From Rhizosaccharibacter radicis (GTDB lineage Bacteria > Pseudomonadota > Alphaproteobacteria > Acetobacterales > Acetobacteraceae): a DNA stretch of 64,000 bases. The notes below the pieces were generated by a model that was not told the DNA's origin, did no database searches, and was given only the letters and a program-made list of their open reading frames with translations. Both the position numbers and the translations under genes were made by a program. The stretch is from positions 124,001 to 188,000 of the forward strand of contig JAMZEJ010000006.1 in the NCBI GenBank assembly GCA_024508355.1. Reading direction: 5' to 3'. Positions 18,621 through 27,210 of the stretch are shown here, in pieces. Each line of letters begins with the position of its first letter. Positions within the stretch are counted from its first letter, which is position 1.

Positions 18621-18692
18621 GGCCCGGGCCGTGACGCCGTCGCGATCGTCCGAAAACGCCCGTCATGACGGGATGGCCGCGGGGGGCGAGCG

Positions 18693-20240
18693 GTGACTCC
18701 CTCGCCGACATTGCCGCCCGGGCAGGGGGATGGGCGGCAGACGACCGCTTCTCCCGCACCGTCCGGCACAGTCCGCAGGCTCGAGCGGTTGATGCCGCCG
18801 GAACCGGTGGCGTCACATCCGCCGAAGAAACGTTTCCGGTGGGGGTTGTTCCGGTTTCCCCGAGGGCGGCTGGACCGGCCCGTGCGGCGGATGTTGCCGC
18901 GATCGCTGCTGGGCCGGTCTTTGCTGATCCTGCTGATCCCGCTGGTGACCACGCAAGGCATCGCGCTCGAACTGTTTTACGGCAGCCACCTCAACATCGT
19001 GTCGCGCCGCCTGTCCGGCGCGGTGGTGGGCGACATCACGGCCACCATCGCGCTGCTGGAGCGCTACCACGCCCGGGGCGACCGGGACTGGATCCTCACC
19101 CGGGCGGCCGACCAGTTCCAGCTGGTGATGCGGATGCAGCCGCGGGCGCGCCTCGCGCACCCGGGCTCCACCAACGTGCTGGGCCCCATGGACGAGGATC
19201 TGGCCGACGCGCTGACGCAACGGATCGGCCGGCCCTTCTTCGTGGACTGGTCGAGCGATCCGCACACCGTGCATATCCGCGTGCAGCTGTCGGACGGGGT
19301 GCTGGAGGTCGACGCGCCCCGCAAGCGGCTGGACGTCGGCCCGATCTGGCTGTTCGTCGTGTGGCTGGTGAGCAGCGCGCTGCTGCTGTTCATCGTGGCG
19401 GCCTTGTTCATGCGCAACCAGGTGCGGGCGATCCGCCGGCTGGCGCGGGCGGCCGAAGCCTTCGGCATGGGGCGGGAAGTGGGGCCGATCCGGCCGGAGG
19501 GCGCGCAGGAGGTCCGCAAGGCCGCGAGCGCCTTCAACCGGATGCAGGAGCGCATCCTGCGCTTCGTGGCCCAGCGGACCGCGATGCTGGCCGGCGTTTC
19601 CCACGATCTGCGCACGCCGCTCACCCGGCTCAGGCTCACCCTGGCGATGCTCCCGCCGGAACCGTCGTTCCACCCGGGGGCTGCCGCGCCGGGAGGAGCC
19701 GCGGCGGGAGAGGCGGCGTCGTTCCAGGCCGACATCGCCGACATGGTGGCCGATGTCGAGGAAATGGAGCGGATGATCGAGGGCTATCTCAGCTTCGCTC
19801 GGGGCGAGGGCGCGGAACAGGCCCGCCGGGTCAATCTCCGCCAGCTTCTGGAGGAAGCGGCGGCGGCGGCGCGGCGCACGGGGGCGGAGGTGCTCGAGGT
19901 GACGGTGCTGCGGGTGGCCGAGGTCGAGCTGCGCCAGGACGCCATCCGCCGGGTGCTGGCCAACCTGATGGAGAATGCCCGCCGCCACGGCGGCCGCATC
20001 GCGCTCACCGCGGTCGGCGACGAGCGTTTCGCGACCATCCTGGTGGATGATGACGGGCCGGGCATCCCAACGGAGCGGCGGGAAGAGGTGTTCAAGGCGT
20101 TCGAGGGCGATAGCCGCGGCGGTACCGGGCTTGGCCTGACCATCGCGCGCGACATCGTCCACGCGCATGGGGGTGACATGTGGCTGGAGCAGAGCCCGGC
20201 CGGCGGGCTGCGGGTGCGGATCAGGCTGCCGTTGGGTTGA
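18693..20240 (+). CDS. EnvZ-type sensor histidine kinase
   Basis: A 515-residue kinase with a Pro/Arg-rich cytoplasmic N-terminus, two transmembrane helices (about 75-95 and 220-245) bracketing a periplasmic sensor region, a HAMP segment, the H-box GVSHDLRTPLTRLRL, the N-box LANLMENARRHGG, the G1 box DDDGPGIP and the G2 box GGTGLGL. This is the EnvZ/RstB-like architecture. Start chosen is a GTG at 18693; an ATG at 18792 would drop about 33 disordered residues and is equally possible. A Gly/Ala-rich insertion follows the H-box helix (about 330-345). Confidence 0.9.
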   Translation: MTPSPTLPPGQGDGRQTTASPAPSGTVRRLERLMPPEPVASHPPKKRFRWGLFRFPRGRLDRPVRRMLPRSLLGRSLLILLIPLVTTQGIALELFYGSHLNIVSRRLSGAVVGDITATIALLERYHARGDRDWILTRAADQFQLVMRMQPRARLAHPGSTNVLGPMDEDLADALTQRIGRPFFVDWSSDPHTVHIRVQLSDGVLEVDAPRKRLDVGPIWLFVVWLVSSALLLFIVAALFMRNQVRAIRRLARAAEAFGMGREVGPIRPEGAQEVRKAASAFNRMQERILRFVAQRTAMLAGVSHDLRTPLTRLRLTLAMLPPEPSFHPGAAAPGGAAAGEAASFQADIADMVADVEEMERMIEGYLSFARGEGAEQARRVNLRQLLEEAAAAARRTGAEVLEVTVLRVAEVELRQDAIRRVLANLMENARRHGGRIALTAVGDERFATILVDDDGPGIPTERREEVFKAFEGDSRGGTGLGLTIARDIVHAHGGDMWLEQSPAGGLRVRIRLPLG

Positions 20241-20480
20241 AGATCCCCGGCGGGGGTGATCGTCCGGACATCGTTTGTCGGGCTCCCGTCGGTGCGTTGT
20301 CTTCGGCGGTCGCGGCAACCACGCGGTTCCCGCGCAAGGCAGTCCCGCACAGAGGCCGCCGGACGATGTCCCGACAATCGAGGTTTGGGCTACGGATCGC
20401 TCCGGACGACGGTCGGTCGACAGCGGCTAGGTAGCAGCCATCTCGAAAGGGGGCGGACCTTGTTCGCAGCGGCGTCCGGC

Positions 20481-21155
20481 TCAGGCGCGCGCCGATCCCG
20501 CCCCGACGAGAGCCTGCCCATGATAGGCTTCCAGCATCGCCTCCACCTGTTCCGCCTGGCCGCCATCGGTGCTGACGGTCACCATCGCGGCCTGGATCCG
20601 GGGCGCGCCGAGCCTGGCCCGGGTGGCGGTTTGGCCGGAGATGCTGGAAAGGCTGCCGGTGATCACGCCCGCGCTGCCGCCGATCGCGGCGCCGATGCCC
20701 GCGGCGGTGACGGCGGCGATCGCCCACCCGCCGGCGACCACCGGCCCGAAACCCGGGATGGCGAGCCATCCGGTGCCCGCCAGGAGCCCGGCCACCCCGC
20801 CGGCCACGGTGCCGGCGGAGGCACCGATGCCGGCACCCCGCGCCGCCGCTTCCGGCACCAGATCGGCCCCGGAGGCCGGATCGGTATGGGTGCCGGTGCT
20901 GATCTCGTCCTGGGGAACGCTGCGCACGCCGAAGGCGGGCAGGCCCGGCACCGGAAGCTCGCTCGCGCTGGCAGAGTGGGCGGCGAGGCGGCGCTGCCAG
21001 GACACGAAATCGCCGGATGGATTTCCGCTTTCCACGAGGCTGATGCGCGCGTCCGGCACCCCCGAGGCCCGGAGCGCCGCCACGGCCCGCCTGGCCTCCG
21101 CCGGGTCGGCGAACAACCGGCTGACGATCTCGGCCCCCGCGGAACCGTCATGCAT
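20481..21155 (-). CDS. stress-type protein with glycine-zipper region
   Basis: A 224-residue protein with no firm function. The N-terminal 80 residues (VSRLFADPAEARRAVAALR and GVPDARISLVES) resemble the domain of general stress protein 17M/YflT relatives. Residues about 110-170 form a glycine/alanine-rich hydrophobic hairpin (GAGIGASAGTVAGGVAGLLA and GIGAAIGGSAGVITG), typical of glycine-zipper membrane inserts. The C-terminus repeats a short alpha/beta unit (MVTVSTDGGQAEQVEAML). The ATG at 21155 has GGAGGAG upstream; the longer in-frame extension is rejected. A 240-base gap to the kinase gene holds no recognised gene. Confidence 0.6.
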   Translation of the reverse strand: MHDGSAGAEIVSRLFADPAEARRAVAALRASGVPDARISLVESGNPSGDFVSWQRRLAAHSASASELPVPGLPAFGVRSVPQDEISTGTHTDPASGADLVPEAAARGAGIGASAGTVAGGVAGLLAGTGWLAIPGFGPVVAGGWAIAAVTAAGIGAAIGGSAGVITGSLSSISGQTATRARLGAPRIQAAMVTVSTDGGQAEQVEAMLEAYHGQALVGAGSARA

Positions 21156-21229
21156 CGGTGGGTGCTCCTCCTGGCTGCCGGCTCCACTCTTGCGGTGGCT
21201 CCCGTATGGGCCTGTATCCAGATCGCCGC

Positions 21230-21589
21230 TTACCGCCCTCCGGTTGCGCTTCCGTGCTGACTGAGCGCTTCTCCCGTGCGTCCCTTGAAGTCGAGCCAGA
21301 CCATCACCGGCCGGCCGTCGCGGCGGGCACGGGCCCACCAGACGCCGTTTCCGTCCTGCGACAGGTCGGCGATCCCGTCATAGCCGCGGTCCGAAAGGCG
21401 CACCTGCGCCTGGGCGCGGGTGAAGCTGTTGGCGCCCGATCGTGGCGGTGCGGCAGTGATCGGCAGGTCGCGCCCGGGGGTGGCGGGTGCCTCGGCGGGA
21501 GCCGGTTCCGCGAATGCCACGCCCATCTGCCAGCTCGTCAGTGCGAGAAGGGCGAACATGGCGACGGCGTATGACGGGCTCCTTGTCAT
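21230..21589 (-). CDS. small secreted PepSY-like protein
   Basis: A 119-residue protein with a signal peptide (MTRSPSYAVAMFALLALTSW and a likely cleavage after AFA) and a C-terminal module FTRAQAQVRLSDRGYDGIAD, GVWWARARRDG and VWLDFKGRTG. That pattern matches single PepSY-like domains seen in small periplasmic proteins of Acetobacteraceae. Function unknown; such domains are proposed to inhibit proteases or bind ligands. The ribosome binding site is weak. Confidence 0.6.
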   Translation of the reverse strand: MTRSPSYAVAMFALLALTSWQMGVAFAEPAPAEAPATPGRDLPITAAPPRSGANSFTRAQAQVRLSDRGYDGIADLSQDGNGVWWARARRDGRPVMVWLDFKGRTGEALSQHGSATGGR

Positions 21590-21724
21590 GTCCGGCGATC
21601 TTCCCTGCTGTCGATCCTGGTGCGGATCGGACGATATCCGGCCGGAACGACGCGTCGTCGGCGCGGCGAACCGCACGCTCGGCGGCCCGGCCTGGGGGAG
21701 CCGCCGGCGGTTCCGGCGTCCGGA

Positions 21725-22321
21725 TCAGGGAAGCGTGTTGCCCTGGCCGCCATGGCCGTAGCCGTTGTTGCTGCCGAGGCCGCCCGAGCCGCCGATGCCG
21801 CCGAGCGAGTCCATGCCCATGGGAGAGTAACGGCCGACATTGCCGATCAGCTGCTGCATGATGGACGTGTCGCTGCCGGGGGACGGGGTCGTGCGGCCGG
21901 TCATGGCGACGTTGGTGCCGTCCTGCTTGTTGAGCCGGCGGACGCTGCGCAGGACGCCGGCGCTGTCGAACTTCAGCTCCACCACCTCCTGCTTCTGGAC
22001 GGACGGGCGCGACATCGGCACCGGCGCCGTGACCTCGCCGATATAGAACCAGGTGTTGTCGTCGAAGGTGGCGTGGGCGGTCGGCGAGCCGAGCAGGTTC
22101 TGCACGTCGTCGCGCGTGGAGGTGCCGGGCGAGAGCTTCGCGTAGTCCACCGGCTCGATCAGCTGGCCCCGGTTGGTGGGCAGCGGCGAGATGATGCCGC
22201 AACCCCCGAGAACGGCGGGGAGCGCGGAGGCGAGAACAACGGCGATCGCCGTGGCCGCCAGGGGGGCGGGGCGCTGCCGCCGCCCTGCCGTGCTGCGGAG
22301 ATGACCGGCGGAAGCCCGCAT
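21725..22321 (-). CDS. bamE: outer membrane assembly lipoprotein BamE (SmpA/OmlA)
   Basis: A 198-residue lipoprotein: signal segment then lipobox LGGC, followed by the BamE core with LIEPVDYAKLSPGTSTRDDV, NLLGSPTAHATFDDNTWFYI and VVELKFDSAGVLRSV. BamE stabilises the BAM complex and its contact with BamD. The family is usually 110-170 residues; here a Gly/Asn/Ser-rich tail of about 40 residues follows the core. It is transcribed away from DUF177, an arrangement common in alphaproteobacteria. Confidence 0.88.
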   Translation of the reverse strand: MRASAGHLRSTAGRRQRPAPLAATAIAVVLASALPAVLGGCGIISPLPTNRGQLIEPVDYAKLSPGTSTRDDVQNLLGSPTAHATFDDNTWFYIGEVTAPVPMSRPSVQKQEVVELKFDSAGVLRSVRRLNKQDGTNVAMTGRTTPSPGSDTSIMQQLIGNVGRYSPMGMDSLGGIGGSGGLGSNNGYGHGGQGNTLP

Positions 22322-22515
22322 GATACTGCAACCTTGCTGCGAGGAACCGCCGGGCGGCCCCTGGATGACGTGTGCCGGGGCGCATATCTCCCGGTGCGGC
22401 GCCAGCCGCGTGGGCGAGCGCGCCGGAACGGTTCTAGCAGAAGAATAGCGTCCGCCGCGAGCCGTCGCGGCGCGGCGCGGCGGAATGCCGCTCGCGGAAG
22501 AAGGGATGACCGGCC

Positions 22516-23064
22516 ATGGCACCGGAAATGAGCCGGCGGATCGCGGTGTCCCGCATCCAGGCCGCAGGGGAAGAGATCGTGGTGACGGCCGATCCCGCCG
22601 AGCTGCCGGGGCTGGCGAAGCGGCTGGGCATCCCGGCGGTGGATGCGCTGAGCTGCCGTTTCCGCCTGCAGCCGCCGGGGCCGGACGGCGCCGTGGGGGC
22701 GGACGGGCTGCTGGACGCGACGGTGCGGCAGCAATGCGTGGTGACGCTGGACGATTTCACCGCGCCGGTGCGCGACGCGTTCACGGTCCGCTTCGTGCCG
22801 GCGGAAGCGCTGCCGGAAGCCGGGGACGCGCCGGTGGACCCGGAGGAGGAGGACGAGATCCCGTTCATGGGCAACATGATCGATCTTGGCGAAGCGGCGG
22901 TGGAACAGCTCGCCCTGGCGCTGGATCCTTATCCCCGCAGCCCCGGGGCGCTGCTCGCGCAGGGGGGAGGGTTCGCCGAGGACATGGTGGCGGAACCGGA
23001 AGCCGGCGACGGCCGGCCGAATCCCTTCGCGGCCCTGAAAGTGCTGCGCGACCGGACGGATTGA
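22516..23064 (+). CDS. DUF177 (YceD-like) protein
   Basis: A 182-residue cytosolic protein of the DUF177/YceD family, linked in plants and bacteria to 23S rRNA accumulation. It contains RIQAAGEEIVVTADPAELPG, VRQQCVVTLDDFTAPV (the conserved Cys position) and an acidic segment DPEEEDEIPF before a conserved C-terminal helix DLGEAAVEQLALALDPYPR. It lies immediately upstream of rpmF as in most bacteria. Confidence 0.9.
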   Translation: MAPEMSRRIAVSRIQAAGEEIVVTADPAELPGLAKRLGIPAVDALSCRFRLQPPGPDGAVGADGLLDATVRQQCVVTLDDFTAPVRDAFTVRFVPAEALPEAGDAPVDPEEEDEIPFMGNMIDLGEAAVEQLALALDPYPRSPGALLAQGGGFAEDMVAEPEAGDGRPNPFAALKVLRDRTD

Positions 23065-23235
23065 GCCGGCGGGAAATGGTTTCGGCCCGCGCATGACCGT
23101 CGAGATGCACGGTTCGCTTGCGGAGCGGGAAGCCGTCTGGTAATCGCCCCGGCTCATCCGAGCAAACACGTCAGGATCATGCCGCGCCAGAGCGCGGCGC
23201 GCCTGCATCGCCTAGAACTGGAAGGGCATCGTCCC

Positions 23236-23439
23236 ATGGCTGTTCCCAAGAGAAAGACTTCGCCCTCCCGCCGCGGCATGCGTCGCAGCCATCATGCCCT
23301 TCCGGTGCAGGCGCACAACGAGTGCTCCAACTGCGGCGAGCTGAAGCGTCCGCACCATGTATGCGGTCACTGCGGCCATTACGACGGGCGCGAAGTGGTG
23401 CAGGCCGGCAAGGCGCTCAAGGCCGCCGTCCGGGTCTGA
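23236..23439 (+). CDS. rpmF: 50S ribosomal protein L32
   Basis: A 67-residue L32 starting [20 protein letters not shown]. It retains the zinc-ribbon cysteines as [20 protein letters not shown], so it is the C+ (zinc-binding) form. A GGAAGGG ribosome binding site precedes the ATG. It sits in the conserved order DUF177-rpmF-plsX-fabH, which couples lipid and ribosome synthesis genes. Confidence 0.97.
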   Translation: MAVPKRKTSPSRRGMRRSHHALPVQAHNECSNCGELKRPHHVCGHCGHYDGREVVQAGKALKAAVRV

Positions 23440-23597
23440 TCCGGAGGCGCGGGTGTCTCCGGGACTCCCGGGAGGCCGTTCCGGTGGTTCCGGCCGCCGG
23501 AGGAAGGCTGATGTCGTGATCGAAACCTCCACGGCTCAGGCGGGCTTCTCGGTGGTTCGGGTAGCGGCGCCGACGGTTGGCCCGCGTTTCGCCCGCC

Positions 23598-24752
23598 ATG
23601 GCTGACGCGGCTGTTTCCTCCTCGGGCGCGGCGCCCTTCGCCCTGGCGGTGGATGGCATGGGGGGCGACGGCGCTCCCGAGACCGTGGTGGCCGGCCTCG
23701 CCATCGCGGCCAAGCGGCACCCGAACCTGCGCATCCTGCTGACGGGTGACGAGAACAGGCTCCGGCCGCTGCTGGAAACACACCGGGCGGCCGCGTCCAT
23801 CTGCACGCTGCGTCACGCGGGCAGCGTCATCACCAACGAGATGAAGGGCACTGCCGCGCTGCGGTTGCGCGACTCGTCGATGCGCATCGCCATGGGCGCG
23901 GTGGCGGCAGGCGAAGCACAGGGCGTCGTGTCCGCCGGCAACTCCGGCGCGTTGCTGGCGCTCGCCAAGATCGTGATCAAGACGATGCCGGGCATCGACC
24001 GGCCGGCCCTCGCGGCGCTGGGCCCGTCCGCCCGCGGCGACGTGGTGATGCTGGACCTGGGGGCCAATGTCGCCTGCGCGCCGCGCAACCTGCTGGAATT
24101 CGCGGTCATGGGCGAGGCGTTCGCGCGCGTGGTGCTGGGGCTGGGAGCTCCCACCATCGGGCTGCTGAACGTCGGTTCCGAGGAGATGAAGGGCGACGAG
24201 CGGCTGCGTCAGGCGGCCGACATGCTGCGCGCGAGCCCGCTCGGCGGCCAGTTCCACGGCTTCATCGAAGGCCACGACATCACGGCCGGCACCACGGATG
24301 TGGTGGTGACGGATGGCTTCACCGGCAACGTGGCGCTGAAGACGGGCGAGGGCGCGTTCCGGCTCGCGGGTGGGATGCTTCGGCAGGTCTTCACCTCCGG
24401 CCTGCTGGCCCGGCTGGGCTATCTGCTGGCCCGGTCCGGGCTGCAGCGGATGCGGGCGCTGCTCGATCCGCGCCGCTACAACGGCGCCGTTCTGGTGGGC
24501 CTGAACGGCGTGGTGGTGAAGTCGCATGGGGGCGCCGACGCGGAAGGGTTCGCCCACGCGGTGGACGTAGCCATGGACATGGTGACCCACCGATTCAATG
24601 ATCGCATCCGTGCCGGGCTGTCCCAGCTCGCCGCCAGTCCGGAGCCGGGGGCACGCGCGCCCGCCTCCACCGCTACCGAGGTTTCCGTGCCGGCTGCCGG
24701 GGAGCCTGCCATGCCGGGGGCCGCCGACGTCACGCTGGCGCCGACGGGCTGA
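23598..24752 (+). CDS. plsX: phosphate acyltransferase PlsX
   Basis: A 384-residue peripheral membrane enzyme converting acyl-ACP to acyl-phosphate for phosphatidate synthesis. Family segments are AVDGMGGDGAPETVVAGL, RHAGSVITNEMKGT, GVVSAGNSGALLAL, FIEGHDITAGTTDVVVTDGF and GNVALKTGEG. I prefer the ATG at 23598 over the TTG at 23577. The C-terminus has about 40 extra Ala/Pro-rich residues. fabH follows 86 bases later. Confidence 0.95.
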   Translation: MADAAVSSSGAAPFALAVDGMGGDGAPETVVAGLAIAAKRHPNLRILLTGDENRLRPLLETHRAAASICTLRHAGSVITNEMKGTAALRLRDSSMRIAMGAVAAGEAQGVVSAGNSGALLALAKIVIKTMPGIDRPALAALGPSARGDVVMLDLGANVACAPRNLLEFAVMGEAFARVVLGLGAPTIGLLNVGSEEMKGDERLRQAADMLRASPLGGQFHGFIEGHDITAGTTDVVVTDGFTGNVALKTGEGAFRLAGGMLRQVFTSGLLARLGYLLARSGLQRMRALLDPRRYNGAVLVGLNGVVVKSHGGADAEGFAHAVDVAMDMVTHRFNDRIRAGLSQLAASPEPGARAPASTATEVSVPAAGEPAMPGAADVTLAPTG

Positions 24753-24838
24753 GGCCATCGCGCCGTGTGCCGGTTCGCGTTCGCGCGTGAGCGGCCCGAC
24801 GGCATCTTCCGCAACTTCTCCTTCGGATCGCCTTTCCC

Positions 24839-25810
24839 ATGCCGCTTCGCTCCCGCCTCGTCGGCGTCGGCACCTATCTTCCCGAACGCGTCGTTTCCAA
24901 CGACGATCTCGCGCGGACGGTCGACACATCGGACGAGTGGATCCGGGAGCGCACCGGCATCCGCCAGCGGCATATCGCCGCGCCGCATGAGACCTGCGCC
25001 TTCATGGGCGCCGAGGCGTCGCGCGCGGCTCTGGCCCAGGCCGGTATCGCGGCATCGGAAGTCGATCTGGTGGTGCTCGGCACCAGCACTCCCGATCAGG
25101 CATTCCCGGCGACCGCGGTGCGGGTGCAGGCGGCGCTGGGGCTCAAGGGCGGCTTCGCGTTCGACGTGTCGGCGGCTTGCAGCGGTTTCATCTATGCCCT
25201 GGCGGCGGCGGACGCGTTCATCCAGACCGGGAAGGCCCGCACGGCGCTGGTCATCGGCAGCGAGGTGTATTCCCGTATCGTGGACTGGAACGACCGCACC
25301 ACCTGCGTATTGTTCGGCGACGGCGCGGGCGCGGTGGTGTTGCGGGCGTCCGAGGAGGTGGGGCCCGAGGCGCCCGGCATCCTGTCGACCCATCTGAACT
25401 CGGACGGCACTGCCGGCGACCTGTTGTTCGTGGACGGCGCGGTCGGACGGCACGACGGCACGGGCTTCATCCGCATGAACGGCCGCGAGGTGTTCCGCCA
25501 TGCCGTGGCGAAGCTCAGCGCCGCGGCGGACGAGGCTTTGGCCGCCAACGGGATGTCCCACGAGGACGTGGACTGGCTGGTACCGCATCAGGCCAACAAG
25601 CGCATCATCGATGCCATGGGCAAGAAGCTCGGGCTGGCGCCGGAGCGCGTGGTGGTGACGGTCGACCGCCATGCCAACACGTCGGCCGCTTCCATTCCCC
25701 TGGCGCTCGCCGAGGCGGTCCGCGATGGCCGCATCCGGCGTAACGACCTGGTGTTGTTGGAGGCTCTGGGCGGAGGTCTGACCTGGGGCTCGGCCCTGGT
25801 TCGCATGTGA
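24839..25810 (+). CDS. fabH: beta-ketoacyl-ACP synthase III
   Basis: A 323-residue condensing enzyme that starts fatty acid synthesis from acetyl-CoA and malonyl-ACP. The catalytic triad is intact: C114 in SAACSGF, H250 in VPHQANKRI and N280 in RHANTSAAS. Other markers are [16 protein letters not shown] at the N-terminus and [16 protein letters not shown] at the C-terminus. Length is exactly that of typical FabH. Confidence 0.97.
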   Translation: MPLRSRLVGVGTYLPERVVSNDDLARTVDTSDEWIRERTGIRQRHIAAPHETCAFMGAEASRAALAQAGIAASEVDLVVLGTSTPDQAFPATAVRVQAALGLKGGFAFDVSAACSGFIYALAAADAFIQTGKARTALVIGSEVYSRIVDWNDRTTCVLFGDGAGAVVLRASEEVGPEAPGILSTHLNSDGTAGDLLFVDGAVGRHDGTGFIRMNGREVFRHAVAKLSAAADEALAANGMSHEDVDWLVPHQANKRIIDAMGKKLGLAPERVVVTVDRHANTSAASIPLALAEAVRDGRIRRNDLVLLEALGGGLTWGSALVRM

Positions 25811-25861
25811 TGCAGCCTTGCCGCAGCCGCCGGGCATCCGCGCGAGCGGAGCCAGGGCGGT

Positions 25862-25890
25862 TTGACGCTCCCGGGGGCCATGCTTACGGT
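25862..25890 (+). promoter_or_regulatory. promoter of ihfA-merR, giving a near-leaderless transcript
   Basis: TTGACG (25862-25867), 17-base spacer and TACGGT (25885-25890). The ATG of ihfA is at 25899, only about 2-3 bases after the expected start of transcription, and there is no ribosome binding site before it, which fits leaderless translation from this promoter. Confidence 0.6.
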
Positions 25891-25898
25891 TTGCTTCC

Positions 25899-26213
25899 AT
25901 GAGCACGGTGACCAGGGCCAGTCTGGCCGAGCATATCTACACGCAGGTCGGCCTGTCCCGGAACGAATCCGCCGCTCTGCTGGAAGCGGTGCTCGACCAG
26001 ATGTCGGCCGCTCTCGAGAACGGCGATTCGGTCAAGATCAGCGGGTTCGGCACGTTCTCGGTGAGGCAGAAGGGGCGTCGGGTCGGCCGCAATCCCAAGA
26101 CCGGCATCGAGGTGCCGATCCTGCCACGGTCCGTGCTGATCTTTCGTCCCAGCCAGGTGCTCAAGGCGCGCATCAACGGCATGGAAGTTCCGGCCGAGGA
26201 TGACGCCGGATGA
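25899..26213 (+). CDS. ihfA: integration host factor subunit alpha
   Basis: A 104-residue DNA-bending protein of the HU/IHF family. Signatures are [19 protein letters not shown] and the DNA-arm [18 protein letters not shown], which points to the IhfA rather than the HU type. It works as a heterodimer with IhfB (not in the window). The stop overlaps the ATG of the MerR gene (ATGA), so both are translated together, a conserved alphaproteobacterial pairing. Confidence 0.95.
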   Translation: MSTVTRASLAEHIYTQVGLSRNESAALLEAVLDQMSAALENGDSVKISGFGTFSVRQKGRRVGRNPKTGIEVPILPRSVLIFRPSQVLKARINGMEVPAEDDAG

Positions 26214-26938
26214 GCCAGACCGGTGGCGGCGGCTATGGCGGCCGCGACTCCGATTCCGCATCGGCCGATGCGGATGGCGACCAGGATGTCGGCGAGATCC
26301 TCCACGACGACATCGACGAGGACGACGCGGCCCGGCCGCACCGGCTGAAGAAGGCCCCGTCGGCCTTTCGCACCATCAGCGAGGTCGCGGACGAGCTGCA
26401 TATCCCGCAGCATGTGCTCCGGTTCTGGGAAACCAGGTTTCCGCAGGTGCGGCCGCTCAAGCGCGGCGGCGGCCGGCGCTATTACCGTCCGGACGACATC
26501 GAGCTCCTGCGCCGCATCGCCCACCTGCTGTACATCCAGGGATACACCATCAAGGGCGTGCAGCGGCTGCTGCGGGAAGGGGATGGCACGCTGCGCGGCG
26601 ATCTGCCGCCGCCGGATCAGGCCGATCCCGAGGCGGTTCTACCGGCCGGCCGGGGGGGTGACGCGGTACCGCCGGCCATGCCGGTCCCGCTCGCGTCGGG
26701 CGCGCCCGACGCGATGGACGACGACGCGGCAGTCGCGAACGAGCCGATCGACGACATGGCCACGCTGTCGATCCCCGAGGCGCCCGATGCGCGCGGCGTG
26801 TCGCCGGGGAGTTCCGCGGCGACCTTCCCGCACGAGGCCGGTCTGCTCGCCGCGCGCAACGAGAACCGGCAGTTGCGCGACGTACTGGAAGCGGTGCTGG
26901 CGGACATGGAGTCGCTGCGGGGCCGCCTGATCAGCTAG
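26210..26938 (+). CDS. MerR family regulator
   Basis: A 242-residue protein with an acidic, Gly/Asp/Ser-rich N-terminus, a MerR DNA-binding domain at about 52-120 ([20 protein letters not shown], then [20 protein letters not shown] and [19 protein letters not shown]), a long Pro/Ala/Asp-rich linker, and a short C-terminal coiled coil. No metal-binding cysteine pattern is present, so it is not a metal sensor. Overlap with ihfA suggests a shared role in gene regulation; the target is unknown. Confidence 0.85.
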   Translation: MSQTGGGGYGGRDSDSASADADGDQDVGEILHDDIDEDDAARPHRLKKAPSAFRTISEVADELHIPQHVLRFWETRFPQVRPLKRGGGRRYYRPDDIELLRRIAHLLYIQGYTIKGVQRLLREGDGTLRGDLPPPDQADPEAVLPAGRGGDAVPPAMPVPLASGAPDAMDDDAAVANEPIDDMATLSIPEAPDARGVSPGSSAATFPHEAGLLAARNENRQLRDVLEAVLADMESLRGRLIS

Positions 26939-27015
26939 CCGGCGGACTGCGGCTGGCGGCACTGCCCGGATCGAGGTCATCGCGCCCGTTGCGCCCGATT
27001 CATCGCCGGGGCGCA

Positions 27016-27044
27016 TTGCGGAGGTCGTCGGGCGCTGCTACACC
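27016..27044 (+). promoter_or_regulatory. candidate promoter of tRNA-Pro
   Basis: TTGCGG (27016-27021), 17-base spacer, TACACC (27039-27044), placed about 24 bases before the mature tRNA 5' end. Confidence 0.5.
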
Positions 27045-27067
27045 CCGGCCAGCCGTTTCACGGTGAG

Positions 27068-27144
27068 CGGGCAGTAGCGCAGCCTGGTAGCGCATCAGTC
27101 TGGGGGACTGGGGGTCGTGGGTTCGAATCCCGCCTGCCCGACCA
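27068..27144 (+). tRNA. tRNA-Pro (anticodon GGG)
   Basis: A complete 77-base cloverleaf. The acceptor stem CGGGCAG pairs with CTGCCCG, the D stem is GCGC/GCGC, and the anticodon stem TCAGT/ACTGG holds a seven-base loop with GGG at positions 34-36. The T arm is GTGGG-TTCGAAT-CCCGC, and CCA is encoded. It reads proline codons CCC and CCU. No integrase or repeat of the 3' end is visible nearby, so it is not an occupied attachment site. Confidence 0.96.
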
Positions 27145-27210
27145 AAACACCCCGAATTCCTGGGTCCGAGGCGACGGTGTCGCGAGACGCCGGTCGCTGG
27201 TATCCGCTCC

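Noticed and set aside
27068-27144. tRNA-Pro as an integration site
   Set aside because: No integrase, no direct repeat of the tRNA 3' end and no shift in gene content downstream.
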